Of a stretch of 64,000 nt of DNA, positions 17,015 to 28,640 are shown piece by piece. The stretch covers positions 51,325,253 to 51,389,252 of the forward strand of contig CM043959.1 of NCBI GenBank assembly GCA_014529385.2, given 5' to 3'. Each line of letters starts with the position of its first letter. Positions within the stretch are counted from its first letter, which is position 1. Both the position numbers and the translations under genes were made by a program. Source of the stretch: Adiantum capillus-veneris (lineage: Eukaryota > Streptophyta > Polypodiopsida > Polypodiales > Pteridaceae). Below the pieces are notes generated by a model that saw only the letters and a program-made list of their open reading frames with translations, ran no database searches and was not told where the DNA came from.

Positions 17015-18427
17015 AGACATCCTACGCGTAGGATGTCTATATGCTCAGAATTTAACAAAATTTGGTCCAGAGACTCCCCTTGAGTCCAACAACACAATGG
17101 TATGCTCAGAATTTCAATTGGACCTAAAAATGGCCTTGAGACATCCTACGCGTAGGATGTCTTTTTGCTCAGAATGACTTGAAATTTTCACCCCAGCTTC
17201 TCGTTGATGTGCTGATTACAGTGGTGTGCTCATAGGTTGGTTTGGAGTCCTAAATCAAGCTTGAGACATCCTACGCGTAGGATGTCTTTTTGCTCTGTTT
17301 CAGCTCAAACTTGCACTGTAGCTTCCCCTTGATGTGTTAAACTCACAACTATTTTTACTTTTTGATTCTGACACCTATAGGTTGGTCAAATGATCAAGAA
17401 CCTGTTCAAAAATCCTGATGTCTGTTCTGATGAATTTCCAAGTCAACTCAACTCCAAATTGGACCAAAATTGACTAGGAGGCTTGCCTAAGGCTATATGA
17501 CAGCATGGTATGGTCAAAGTAGAATTTTGGTCTCAAAATCATGCAGGAGACATCCTACGCGTAGGATGTCTTTTTGCTCAGAATGAACCCAAATTTGAAC
17601 TACAGACTCTCCTTAAGGTGCTGATCACTCTGGTATGCTCAAAATTAAGTTTGGAGTGAAAAATCACACATATGACATCCTACGCGTAGGATGTCTTTTT
17701 GGCCTGTTTGACCCCAGACTTGACCCAAAGCTTCCCCTTGATGTTAGCAACCCAGTGGTATGCTCAGATTTGAATTTGGATGTCAAAAGACCCCAAAACT
17801 AGCTATCCTTGCTTTTTCAGTCAAAAGTGCTAGAGTCTGTTCAATCTTCCTTTCACTAACCCAAATGAGATGAAATTTATCACAGGCACTCAATAAAACA
17901 TTTAGATCATGCTCCTGCAGCCATCCTATGGTTTTAGTCTTGGAATAATGCCTTGGCACAATTTGGGTAGCATGTCTGGCAATTTCAGTCTATCTGGCCT
18001 TATCCTGTCAAGATATGGTCAAGTTCCCCTTTCCAGGTGAAAATAGGGTAAAACCTACCTTCTGAACACACTGGTCACTTCATAATTTCAAAAAAATGCC
18101 CAGATCACCCTGTAGACATCCTACGCGTAGGATGTTTACTGCTAATTTTTTTAGACTGAAGTGTCCTTGATGCTTCCTTATGCTCTCAGCAAGTGCAAGT
18201 ATGCTTCACAATTGCAAAAACATGCAACAATCACTCAATTTAAGCCTTTTCTGAAATTTTACGTTTTTTGACTCCGCCTTTTGGCTTTTGGTCAACAAAA
18301 ATAGGGAAAAACACTCAAGTCAATATGTTACTAGGGTAAAACCTACCCTCTGAACACACTAGTGCAGTCAAAATTTTCAAATTTGGTCTCCAGAACCCCC
18401 TTGAGACATCCTACGCGTAGGATGTCT
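17015..18427 (-). repeat. Array of seven palindromes in the E2 leader
   Basis: A perfect 24-bp palindrome (AGACATCCTACG followed by its reverse complement) occurs at 17015, 17139, 17264, 17548 and 18404. A copy at 17674-17695 keeps 22 symmetric bp, and one at 18114 has a single end mismatch. Several copies are 124-125 bp apart and sit in a diverged tandem unit with shared words (TTTTTGCTCAGAA after the palindrome, CTTCCCCTTGATG in mid-unit, GGTATGCTCA later). The flanks have diverged far more than the palindromes. The array lies between primer site and gag, where packaging and dimerisation signals of retroelements are found. A half-site (ACGCGTAGGATG, 19323-19334) is in the E2 5' LTR. Confidence 0.92.
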
Positions 18428-18950
18428 ATGTTTACAAAATTGCAGGTTTTCTTCACAGAACCCTTGCATATGCTCTTTTATATACACATCATCAGTCAGT
18501 CATACAAAAATATCCACAAAAGCTTGTTTAATGCATTTTTACCCTCAAAAGCACACGTTTCCGTGATTTCAAATGCAATCAAGCACTTTAGCAAATAATT
18601 TAGTGATGAATAGCTCTAGATCAGAATCGGATCACTTACCTAAAGCTACTCCTACAAATCATATGGGGTTTTGCATCTATGAGTAGAAAAACGCTTCACT
18701 GTCACACACGGACTAGTAAACGCTTTTATCACCTCACAAATCACTCAACCACCAACAACTACTCTAATCCACAGATCCTAACTAAACATATCTAGTCGCA
18801 GACCCTCGGCAAGACACACGCTTTTTTTGGCTATCCACTTGATCACGGAATATCCTCTTCCGGATCCACTTAAGAAAAATTCTTTCTTTAGCTGAAACTA
18901 AATCAAGCAACCATCACACGAGTGTTAGTAGGAAACCTACTTAGGTCCTT

Positions 18951-18971
18951 GTGTCCCCGGCAGCGGCACCA
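18951..18971 (-). promoter_or_regulatory. Primer binding site of E2 (tRNA-Asp-like)
   Basis: On the minus strand TGGTGCCGCTGCCGGGGACA starts 1 nt after the LTR end. It matches the complement of the 3' end of plant tRNA-Asp at about 16 of the first 18 positions; this primer is typical of Tat-type Ty3/gypsy elements. Confidence 0.75.
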
Positions 18972-18972
18972 A

Positions 18973-19928
18973 TGTTGGACGGGAAGTCTCACACACCCAT
19001 GAAGTGCATGCAAACACTACCTAGATCAACATAATGTCAATCGAGGACATAGATGACACGATAGGCACACGGAGGAAATCTCTTTAGCTTGTCAAGCTGA
19101 GACCATCCTACACATACAACACTCTAGAAGGCCAACTAAACCACAATCCAGATCCTCACTGCTCTCAACTACACCATCTAGCCACATACACACATACGGA
19201 AGGTAACTCACCTAATCATGCCGGATTCATACGAAACTTAAGGAACACCATCCCCTCACTAGGGTACACCTGTCCCTAAGCTTCTACACTCAAAACCCTC
19301 ACTCTAAACTTGTCTGCGGAAAACGCGTAGGATGACAGAGCAGAATTTTGAAAGTGCCCGAAACTGAAATTTATGAGTACCTATGCGTAGCTTATGTCAC
19401 CACGATTCTATAGACTACTAGCACGCAGAAAATAGACATCGTTTGATACACTTACGGCCACAAATAGCTCGTAGATGCGTCGGCGTGTGCGCTTCGTCTC
19501 GCGTGGAATGCTTGGTGTTGTCGCGTAGCTCTCCTCGAGCCTACAACAATGGTGCAGTTGGATCTCCAATGTGTTGAGCGAGCGGGGCGTAGCGAGAGGA
19601 TGAAGCTCACACTCACTCTCTTTCTCTCTCACACACAGTAGACGACAGCGCTCAAGTTTGATTATGATAAAAGTCTTCTTTACAAAATGACCTAGGTACC
19701 TTATATACTAAGGCTACCTTAGGTTTAACCAAAAATGGGGTTGAAAGGGTCAAATGGCTTTGTATTTACAATCTGGAAGTGCCATTGCACCCCGGCTTCT
19801 GAAACTAGAATAACTACTCATTACAAATGACATTTATAGCCATAATCCGCAGCATTTCATAACTCGCAAAAGATACGACTTTGGTACGAAACTTGAGTTA
19901 TGTTGTGTTGTTGACCCAACGGTCAACA
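18973..19928 (-). repeat. 5' LTR of E2
   Basis: This 956-bp LTR starts TGTTGACC at 19928 and ends CCAACA at 18973, followed by the primer site. Only its first 232 bp are found again in the 3' copy. The start carries a short palindromic stretch around TGTTGACC...GGTCAACA. Confidence 0.85.
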
Positions 19929-19942
19929 CTTCAGCTTCGGGA

Positions 19943-20016
19943 GTATAGATTGCAGATTACAGGTTACAGGTTACAAGTTACAGATTACAGGTTACAAGTA
20001 CAGGTACAGGTACTGG
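19943..20016 (+). repeat. Short tandem repeats (GTTACAG-like)
   Basis: About ten copies of a 7-bp motif varying between GATTACA, GGTTACA and AGTTACA, followed by three GTACAG units. They lie in the presumed E4 leader, right beside the E2 edge. Confidence 0.75.
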
Positions 20017-20948
20017 TGATTCACATAGGTACAGGTAGCTGGAGTAGAGTGATACACTGGCAAGTGGGAGTCACTTGCAGGTACCGTGGGTATGCATCAT
20101 TTGGTACCTATTTGAGTGCATTGTCTGGTATTGTACGTTACTTGTGGATACTGCCATTGTACGCATTTGTGGAGACATATTTGGTTTTATTTGGCTGTCC
20201 CAGCCATTTCTCAGACTTGGTTTGGAAGATAGTCATTTCTGAGACTTGACTATACGAGATTTGCATAAGCTTTCGTGAGAGGGTCGATAGCGTGAGATTT
20301 TATTGAGCTGGGGGATTCTCAAATGTGAGATGCTTTTGGTGATACAGGTGGCTAGAGCACCCTTTTTGTGACCTCGCCATAGGCTATGTACTAGTGATTC
20401 CTACTTGATGCTCGGGTTCTATTGATTGGCAGATTATGCATACATTTACAGTCTATATTTTGGGTTCTTACTGCTCTACTTCTAGGGAAACTCTGCCAAA
20501 AATTTTCCAAGTTGTGATGGCTAGTTTTTTGTTTTTTGAGCCATTTATGATGTTATGCTGCTGAAATTCTGGCAAAATTAGAGGATAAGTCAAGTGTGCC
20601 TTCTTGGGAGCTACATGGTTGGCTTTAATGGATGATCAAAATGGACCTCAATTCACTCCTTTTCATTTAACACAAAGAATCCAAATAAATGTCCATGTGT
20701 CCAGGAAGATTTTTTTCTAGCAGCACATAGTCTTTATGTTTGGGCCAAGAAGATTAAGAGAGATACCGGAATGCCCTTTGCCTGTTGTAATTCCGATGAT
20801 GAACTATGAAAACTCATTTGATGTGCATGTGTTTGTCCTTATCGAAAGACAAGCTCCATTGAAGGTTCTAAGGATTGAGTCAGTCAAAAGTTTTGGGTTC
20901 TTGCACGTGTGTTCGAAGGGGTTCTCAAAGCATTGAACTTGGGTAGCC

Positions 20949-21518
20949 ATGGATTTCTCTTATCCGGAGTTTCATGGAAGAAGTGATGAAGATGTGGAGG
21001 ACTTTTTGGAAAAGATGGAGGTTGCCTGCATTAGCAACCAGATTCATGACCCGACACAGATGTTAGGTCTTCTCCAAATTTGTTTGAAGAGTGATGCATG
21101 AGTTTGGTCCAAAGCATTTGAGGAGGAGTTGCATGTGGCTGATCCACTTGTAAGATTGAGTTGGGACAATCTAAGGCATGGATTGGAAAAGGAGTTTGTG
21201 AAGACAGAAGATCCTGATAAAGTGGGGCAAGAAGTACAAGGTTTGGTGCAAAAGGAAGGTGAGCCAGTAGATGAGTACATACGTAAGTTTTCATTGTCAT
21301 GGGAGCGGATGTGCAAGGCCTTAGCACCACAAGTATCCCCACTTGACATGATGAAGAAGGATAGATTCTTGGCTGGTCTTTGGGAGAATATACATTGGAG
21401 AGTGGAGCTAAAGAAGCCTAGAACATATGAAGATGCATTGGAGGTGGCAAGGAACAAAGAGTGGAAGCAGAGAAAAATGAGCCATTTAGGGGTGGAGTGT
21501 TCGCCCCAGGAGGTCTGA
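20949..21518 (+). pseudogene. E4 gag
   Basis: ATG 20949 opens MDFSYPEFHGRSDEDVEDFL, a typical gypsy gag start. An in-frame TGA near 21099 (before VWSKAFEEE) breaks it; the frame then runs to 21518 through the Retrotrans_gag core (RLSWDNLRHGLEKEF, EGEPVDEYIRKF, LKKPRTYEDALEVA). The same order is seen in E6 gag (37561-38205). The zinc knuckle lies downstream in another frame. Confidence 0.75.
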
Positions 21519-21597
21519 GTTTCAACCTATGGACTCTTTGCAAGGTCGCATGCCAGGGGTTAATCATGAACCAGTTGTTTCGGTTACTCCTTAGTTT

Positions 21598-22500
21598 ATG
21601 CCAGCAGTGGTCACTACAACAATGCAAGATGATGGCCTAAGGCTAGACATGAGGCAAGTGGTAGATTTAATGAAGAATCTCAGCTTAAACATGCTAGGTA
21701 ATGTGCGAAATAATCGATGTCGGGGGAGGTTTGCAAATCAGCCAGGAGGTGAAGAAAGACCCAAGAATGGTGTTGGATAAAGCAATGGTAGATTCTGGAG
21801 GCAGACGCCCACATGCTATAATTGTGGAGAGTTGGGACACATCAGCCTGCAATGTGATAAGCCACCAAGTATGGGGGGAGACATGTATCCATTGCCAAGA
21901 TAGGTGCTAACTAGGTCAAATGATTATGGCAGAAGGAACCAGTGGATTAACCCGGGAGGAAAAGGGAAAGACAAAAGTGATAAGTGTGGTCACCTTGGAG
22001 AAGGAATCAAAGCTAGAGGATACATTAGTTATGCCTATTGGGAAGAGGACCACGGAGGATAAGGAAGGAAGAAGTGCCCCAGGTCCTAGCAAGAAGAAGG
22101 GAAAGATCCATGAAGGCGAGGATGTCAAGGCCAAGAGGAAAAGAAGGGCTCGTCGCAAGTTTCATGTTTTAGATTTCCACTAGGGGATGGGAAATTAAGC
22201 TATGATTTGAAGGAGGATTTGACAAGCAGGAAAGCAGATGTTACTTTTGGGCAGCTTATAGAGATGGTGCCTAAGATAAAGTGACAGTGGAAGAGGATGG
22301 TTAACCCAATGGAGAAAGAACCAGAGAGAGGTTCAGTGAAGGTGTTGGCGATGGATGAGCTACCAGACATTTTCCCAATAGTAGATGTGTGGCACAAAAG
22401 AAAAAATATAGGACAGGGTTATGTGGATGGTGGAGCCCAAATATGTGTCATAACACACTCATGCGTTGAGAAGATGGGTCTTACAGTGACTGGGGTGTGA
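21598..22500 (+). pseudogene. E4 nucleocapsid and start of protease
   Basis: The zinc knuckle CYNCGELGHISLQC (C-x2-C-x4-H-x4-C) is at 21814-21855. A basic Lys/Arg-rich block follows (22080-22160). The protease active-site strand reads YVDGGAQICVITHS near 22420-22465: D-G-G-A in place of D-S/T-G-A. The frame breaks at 22500 and continues in the next entry. The same arrangement occurs in E6. Confidence 0.65.
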
Positions 22501-23354
22501 GGCTTTTGGATCAAATTGGCAAACCATCAAAAAGTAAAATTTTTGGGTGTTGTAAAGAGTTAGAAGTGGAGGCGTATGATGCAAAGGCGGTGGTTGATTT
22601 TCATGTGATGCCAACGGGGTTGGGAGCATATCCTATTATACTGAGCAGACCATGGTTACGTGCACTGGGAGCTGTTCAAGATTGGCGACGTGGTACTATT
22701 AGCCTCTATGGAAAGACACGTGCCAAGAAGCTATATAATATGGACACAAGGAAACGATTGGAGGAGCTTTATGAAGATGAGGATGAGTCTAATGATGAAG
22801 ACTGTTCCACAGTGTCTGACGAGGACAGTGATAGTACTACCAGCAGTGATAGTACTACCAACAGTGATGAGGATGTCGATGTTGCATTTCTTTTGATGGA
22901 CAAAGAAATACAGGAGTCTGGTTTAGTCGCATTTGCAAATGAGATTGAAGATGAAAGTGAAGGGCCTTATGAAGTGATTGAAGGGCTGATGAAAATCAAG
23001 GTTGAATTGTCAAAGAAGCAGGAATTGATGACACAAATGATCAGTGGAGACCTCTCAGCTATGGAGAAGGAGATATATTTTCACATGCTGGCTAGTTTTC
23101 CTGAATTGTTTATTACTTCATATGAAGAGATCAGAAGGTTCAAAGGAGAAGAGATGCATATAGAGCTGAAAGAAGGTGCTAAGCCAGTGTGGCAAAGGCT
23201 AAGAAGGATGGGTCAAGAGCAGATGGAAGCCTTGAGGGAAGAGGTGGACAAGTTATTGAAGGCAGGGTTCATAGTCCCAGTGGAAACCACAGAATGGGTG
23301 AGTCCAGTAGTGTCCAAAGAAGGATGGGAAGTGGAGGGTTTGTGTATATTTTAA
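22497..23354 (+). pseudogene. E4 protease end, acidic linker and RT start
   Basis: This frame begins with the protease second half (DFHVMPTGLGAYPIILSRPW: the IL-G/S-R-PWL motif), then RRGTISLYG. An acidic Ser/Thr/Asp linker (residues about 95-135, with the repeat DSTTSSDSTTNSDED) follows, also present in E6. It ends with the RT N-terminus (EGAKPVWQRLRRMGQEQMEA, AGFIVPVETTEWVSPVV). A frameshift near 23335 interrupts at the K-x-G-x-W-R-V-C block. Confidence 0.75.
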
Positions 23355-25373
23355 ACCCTTAAATGCAGCCACTAAGAAGAACCCACATCCTCTCCCATTC
23401 ATCGATCAGATCTTGGATTCAGTGGCAGGTTATGAGAGGTACAGTGTGTGTGATGGTTTTTCAGGGTATTTTCAATTGAAGATTGCTCTTAAAGACCGAA
23501 CAAAGAAAACTTTCATAACGCCATGGGACTGCTATTGCTACATGGTATTACCATTTGGGTTGTCAAATGGACCATCTTTCTATCAAGAGAGATCGAATTG
23601 GGTATTGGAACCATTCATTGGTAGTTGTGTTAAAGCTTTTATGGACGACTTCTGTGTCTACAGCAATAGGGCTGAACACCATGAGAAGCTGCAGATGGTA
23701 TTGGCTCGATATGATGACTGTGGAGGAAAACTAAATCCAAAGAAGTGTCATCTAGCACAGCCAAGGCTGAAGTTATTGGGCCACATGGTGTCAGAAAATG
23801 GCATTGAGGCTGATCCAGACAAGGTTAAGTCTATTATTCTTCTTCCATCACCTACGAGTACAAAGCAATTGGCAACCTTTATACACAAAGTGAAGTACAT
23901 GGCGCGGTTTATTCCATTGTCTTCACAGCTCCTATATCCATTACAACAAGTGGCAAAGCATGATCCATTGCAATGGGATGAAAAGTGTGAAGAAGTGTTT
24001 CAAGAGGTGAAAGAGATGTTAGGGGGGCTGTCAGCCATGCAGGCTCCTAATTGGGAGCAAGTGTTTTATGTAAATCCATCAGTAGGGGATGATGCCATTA
24101 GAGCCATGCTATTGCAAAAGGGGAAGAGCAGCCATTATATGAGGCCAGTGTATTGTGCAAGCCGAGGGAAGTTGGTAGCAGAGAGAAAATTCTCAGAAGT
24201 AGAGCTAGTGATGGCTAGTGTAATATTTGCTTGTCGACGATTTCATCATTACTTGCTACCACGACCTTTTGTTTTCTTGACGAGTTACGCCTTTTTACCA
24301 CAGTTAATTAATGGCACTAACATGTCAAATGTGGTCAATAAATGGGTAATTGAGCTGCAAGAGTTTGAGTTCTCTTTTTTAGTGGAAGACAGTACAAGAG
24401 CTACCCTAGCGGACTTGTTGACCTACAAGGAGAATCCCCTTATTGTTAAGGAAGAGGCGGTGAGAAAGGTAGTTGAAGAAGTGCCACAGATCAACAATGC
24501 ACATGTGTTGTTCTTTGATGGCTCATACAAAAAGAGCCATGATGCAGCTTCAGGGGGTATAGCACTTTATGATCCAGAGGGGAAGCTAGTATGCAAGAGA
24601 GGGTTCAAATTGGATGCACATAGTAACAATGAAGCTAAATATGCTACATTGGAAGCCGGATTACACATTTGTTTGAAGCATGTGATTAGAAGGTTGAGCA
24701 TAAAAGGTGATTCCTTGTTCGTTGTGAAGCAAGTGTTGGGTGTGTGGAAGAGCAAGAACACCTCATTGAAGGAAATGTGTTTCAGAATTAAAGGCTTGTT
24801 AAAAAATTTTGAAGCATGGAGCATCAGACACATTGAACATGCTCTAAATGGAGAGGCACATGAAGCAGCTCAAAGCATGATTGGGGAGCTATTTATGTTG
24901 AGGACCAATTTACCTCTTTATCATGGCCGTGAAATTTTGGCTCAAGAAGAGGAGTTTTTGCTAACAGGAATCATTCCGAAGGAAATTCAGAAGTCTAAGA
25001 AGTATGGTTTTGTGCGTAGAACATACAGGTACAAATTGATTGGTGATGTCTTATACATGAAAGGGGCAGATCTCGTGTTGGGGCGTGTACCTTGGCGGGA
25101 GGAACTTTATAGAGTGTTGGAAGAGAATCATGAAGGCACATGTGGCAGCCATTTAGCTCTAAAGATCACCTTGCATAAGATCTTGCAAGAAGGGTATGTA
25201 TGGCCTAGTTTGCACAAGGATGTTCACCATTGGTGTAGGTCTTGCAATAGATGTCAAGCAGTTGGGAAGAGAGTGTTGAAGCCAGAGTTACCAAAAACCA
25301 TTATGGTGTTTGATGTGTTTGAAAAGTGGGGGATTGATGCAATAGGCCCGTTACCTATCACAAGCAGGGGCTA
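23355..25373 (+). pseudogene. E4 RT, dual RNase H and integrase N-terminus
   Basis: The frame is open from about 23413 to 25373. RT: YSVCDGFSGYFQLKIA, then MVLPFGLSNGPSFYQ and the catalytic AFMDDFCVYS (F-M-D-D, canonical Asp pair kept). First RNase H: NPSVGDDAIRAMLLQKG through ADLLTY. Second RNase H (archaeal-type, the Tat hallmark): VLFFDGSYKKSHDAASGGIA, NNEAKYATLEAGL, IKGDSLFVVKQV, NGEAHEAAQ. Integrase zinc domain: NHEGTCGSHLALK then C-RSCNRC, and the core start EKWGIDAIGPLP with the first Asp. A stop at 25372 falls in SRG-K-SYIL, which is open in E10. Confidence 0.85.
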
Positions 25374-26262
25374 AAGCTTTATTCTGACTGCAGTGGACTA
25401 TCTCTCTAGATGGGTAGAGGCTATAGCAGTAAAACAAATCACTGCAAAGAATGTGGCAAAATTTGTGTACGATGAAATATGTTACAAGTTTGGGGTGCCA
25501 CTAGAGCTACTTCCAGATAAGGGGCCAGGATTTAGAGCTAAACTACTAGACTTCTTGTGCACAAAGATGAAGATTAGGCACCATCATACCACTCCTTATT
25601 ACCCGTATTGTAATGGATTAAATGAAAGATTCAATGGAGAGTTGGTACTTCTTTAGAAAGTGATGGAGCACCAAGGAAAGAATTGGGATTTGGAATTGCC
25701 TAGTGCATTATTGGGTACAGTGTTTACTCCATTTCATTTGGTATATGGAAAGGAAGCACTATTGCCTGTGGAAGTAGAGTTGCCTGTGGTCAAGATGTTA
25801 GAGAAGTTTCTTGGGCCACCTAGTGATGCATTCAAAGAGAGGCTCTTACAATTACAAGAGGTTCAACAAGATAGGATGAGCGCATTGGAACATTATGGGG
25901 AGATGCAGAAGAAGGCTTTGGCAAAGATAAATGAAAAGGTCAAAAGTAAGGGTATCAAGAAGCATGACTTGGTTTTGAGCTACAACAGTAAGCTGGACAA
26001 CACCTTCCAAAAGAAGTTTCAAATTAAGTGGGAAGGCCCTTTCAAGGTAGTGGAGTGTTTTCCGAATGGTACATATCAGTTGGCTAACCTGGATGGGATT
26101 TTACATAAGTCAAGGATAAATGGATTGAATTTTAAATTGTATCATGCTAGATTGATGATGGTAGAGCAAGATGAGCTGTCTGCAGAACAAGTAATATCTG
26201 TGAGGGATGAGGAGACCTGTGACGCGGCGAGTCTCATATCTCTTTTTGCTGTTGTCTGCTGA
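25374..26262 (+). pseudogene. E4 integrase core and C-terminus
   Basis: This segment carries TAVDYLSRWVEAIAVKQIT, then LPDKGPGFRAKLLDF with the second catalytic Asp, and NGLNERFNGEL with the Glu. A TAG at 25654 and a roughly 12-codon deletion near 25715 (ALWAYRTSVKTGTGF is lost relative to E10) break it. The C-terminus (KHDLVLSYNSKLDNTFQKKF, KWEGPFKVVE, NGTYQLANLDG) is the usual Tat integrase tail. It ends at 26262, 38 bp before the LTR. Confidence 0.82.
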
Positions 26263-26300
26263 TCATGAATGATCTAGCAAGATAAGGGATGGGCAAACTA

Positions 26301-27030
26301 TGTTAGGAGTTTTTTGAAAGAAGTGATTGCACATATGTACATACACATGCATCCACTTCACGTGGTGGCAGGATGCATTATTGGAAAAAGTTGAGTGCCA
26401 GGTGTACGGATGGATGCAGTAGGGTGACAACTATGCACTGCGAGGCCACTTTTTGACCTATTTGGGGACCGTTTGAGGTCAATGAAAAGGCCAAAGGTGC
26501 CCAAGTAATAAAGCTAAGTGTGGGAACTGAAAAACGTGAGAGAAGGCCAGAAAAAACGTAGAGAGAAGAGAAAGAACAACCGCAAGTGAGTTTTTGCTGT
26601 TTTTGGAGCCTGTTTTGGCCATAAACTACTCATCCGAGGTTAGATTTGAGAACTTTGACATTGTAGACTGGAGTTTTGGGCCTTTCCAGACACGATGGCG
26701 CTGTCCATTTTTCCAAATTGCTCATTGTTTTTTTGCTGTTTTGGCTGTGTAAGTTTCTCCTATGAGCGAAGCTTCTGCTCCAATTTGTGATTGTATCTAG
26801 CATATTTTACCCATATTGTGTGAGCTATTTGCCCCATTTGTGCTGGCCCAAGCTCAATTGTATATAAACATCAGAAATTATCCTCTTTTGAGTTGAGTTT
26901 TTTGGGTATGTGTGTGTGTGTCTCTCTCTCTATGTGTGTGGAGTGGGCAAATGGATAGTCTCTCTCCTGTCACTCCATCGATGTGTTCCCTGTCTCGGCC
27001 AGTGGGTTGTGTAAGCCGAGTGATGCCCCA

Positions 27031-27064
<34 letters not shown>

Positions 27065-27126
27065 CATCCCAAGATTGCGTGTCGGGTCATTATAGAGGCG
27101 TTGTGTGTGTTTCCATCCCACTCACA
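26301..27126 (+). repeat. 3' LTR of E4
   Basis: It starts TGTTAGGAG after GGGATGGGCAAACTA and ends CTCACA at 27126. Comparison with the E10 LTR (61563-62706) fixes both ends; E4 lacks about 300 bp present in E10 between CATACACATGC and CTTCACGTGG. A TATATAAA box (26861) and a (GT)n tract (27033-27062) lie inside. The next bases (ATGGGATTGCAGTGG) belong to E5. Confidence 0.8.
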
Positions 27127-27202
27127 ATGGGATTGCAGTGGTACATAAAGAAAAAGGGTCTCGCCTGATCAAAAAATAAGTGAAACTTTCTCAACGGACT
27201 CT

Positions 27203-28640
27203 TTGGTAACAATGAATGGATCAGTATGTTTTACAAAACTGAAAGATATGAAGAGATGCAAAAGGAAATATGTACATAATGTACAAAGAGGCATGAAAAA
27301 GAGTGGGTTGCTAGAGCCTACTGAAAATGTTTTGGGTTTGTGTCATCAAGTTTCTTCTGTAGGTAGTACGGGTGAGCTTGATGCTATAATGGATTCAAGG
27401 TTGCATCTTAAAACTGAAGTTGTGGAAGTATGCTCTATGGAAATGTATCAAGTAATAGAAGCTTTTAAAGAAAACCAATGTTTTAAGCAAGCAGTTGGCC
27501 CATAAGTCCATGTTGAAACTAAATACAAGAGTGTAGCAAAGAAGGTGAAACCAATAGCTTTACCCTTACCACCCAACAATGGGGCAAACATTGAGCAAGC
27601 TTCTTTGCAACCAAGTTTGAGGAATCCTAAAAAGATTGGGCACACCTTCACAAGGAGTCTTTTCAAGAGTTGTAGACTGATTGCGAGGAGTTTCTAACAC
27701 AGGAGAAGACAATGTGATTTAAAGAAATGCTTTCAAAGCATGGTAAGGCTTTTGCATTTGAGCCACATGAGATAGGATGTGTTGATCCTTCTATTGTAGC
27801 TCCTATGGTAATTTTTACAATACCTCATGTGCCTTGGAATCTGCGGTCTATTCCAGTTCCAAAGGCTCATTTGCCCAAGTTAGTAGAGCTATTGAATGAA
27901 AAGATCAAAATGGGAATTTTGGAGCCTTCTTGTGCTCCATATTCAAACAGGTGGTTCACAGTTCCAAAGAAGAATGGTGCTCTACGCTTCATCCAAGATA
28001 TGCAACCGGTGAACAAGGTGACAATTAGGAATGTAGAAACAGGTCCAATTGTGGATGAGTTTGCAAAGGCGTTTTCAAGGAGGGAAATCTACTCGATGGG
28101 GAATCTCTACTCAGGGTATGATCAATTTCATCTTGCAATTGAAAGCAGAGACTTGAAAACTTGAGGACACCTTTGGGTTTGGTAAGGATGTGTACCTTGC
28201 CACACAGGGAGCAACCAACTCGGTTGCACATATGATGAATGGATGAATAAGGTCTTATGTGACTTTATACCTCAAATCACAATGCCTTTCATTGATGATC
28301 TGCCTATCAAAGGATGTGAAGAAGTTGGGAAAGATGAATCTTTAGATATTAGGGGGTGCCACAGGTTTGTGAAAAAACAGATAAATGATTGTGATAAAAT
28401 TCTATCTAGGTTGGAGGAAGTGAATCTTACTTTGTCATTGAGAAAGTCTATATTTATTTTCAATGAATTTCTCATTGTGGGGCACATATGCGAGCCATAT
28501 GGAAGGAAACCTTGTCCAACAAAGATAGATGCCATCCACAAAATGAAAGAAACATGCATTAGCATCACGAAGGTTAGAAGGTTTCGGGGAGCATGTGTCT
28601 TTTATGTTATTTGGATTCCATTATACACATGTAGCTAATC
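27203..28640 (+). pseudogene. E5 linker and reverse transcriptase
   Basis: The linker (ETKYKSVAKKVKP, SLRNPKKIGHTF) leads into KHGKAFAFEPHEIGCVDPSI and the RT start IPVPKAHLPKLVELLNEKIK, GILEPSCAPYSNRWFTVPKK, NGALRFIQDMQPVNKVTIRN, then NLYSGYDQFHLAIESRD. A stop follows at 28162. The catalytic block at about 28285 reads MPFIDDLPIKG: the Asp pair is kept, but the context P-F-x-D-D-x-P-I-K-G is unlike the usual Y-x-DD-I-L-V-Y-S of Ty3 elements. E7 has the same block. The product is inactive because of stops at 27503, 28162 and others. Confidence 0.75.

Larger units (their letters stand above)
5581..19928 (-). mobile_element. E2: non-autonomous LTR retrotransposon with gag, protease-like ORF and captured helicase fragment
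   Basis: Reading leftwards: 5' LTR (19928-18973), tRNA-Asp-like primer site (18971-18951), a long leader with palindromes, gag (12823-10784), an in-frame continuation (10783-9761), a protease-like ORF with a basic tail (9794-7908), a DEAD-box helicase fragment (6285-5877), a polypurine tract (5824-5813) and the first 232 bp of the 3' LTR. No RT, RNase H or integrase sequence is present. E3 is inserted between leader and gag. The primer site and gag suggest a Ty3/gypsy (Tat-like) origin; it would need enzymes in trans. Gag-bearing non-autonomous elements without pol are known in plants. Confidence 0.8.
19929..27126 (+). mobile_element. E4: Tat-lineage Ty3/gypsy element, degenerate
   Basis: Order: leader, gag (20949), zinc knuckle (21814-21855), protease, acidic Ser-rich linker, RT, a first RNase H, a second RNase H, integrase and a 3' LTR (26301-27126). 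The second RNase H defines the plant Tat lineage. Stops and frameshifts occur in every domain. No 5' LTR is visible; the left side is cut by E2 (ends 19928). E10 at the right window edge is a close relative (integrase nearly identical by eye). On the right, E4 abuts E5 inside the E5 protease-RT linker, so E4 inserted there. Confidence 0.85.

Noticed and set aside
17015..18427. CRISPR-like array of regularly spaced repeats
   Set aside because: Plant retrotransposon leader; the spacers are themselves diverged copies of one another, and the repeats are full palindromes.
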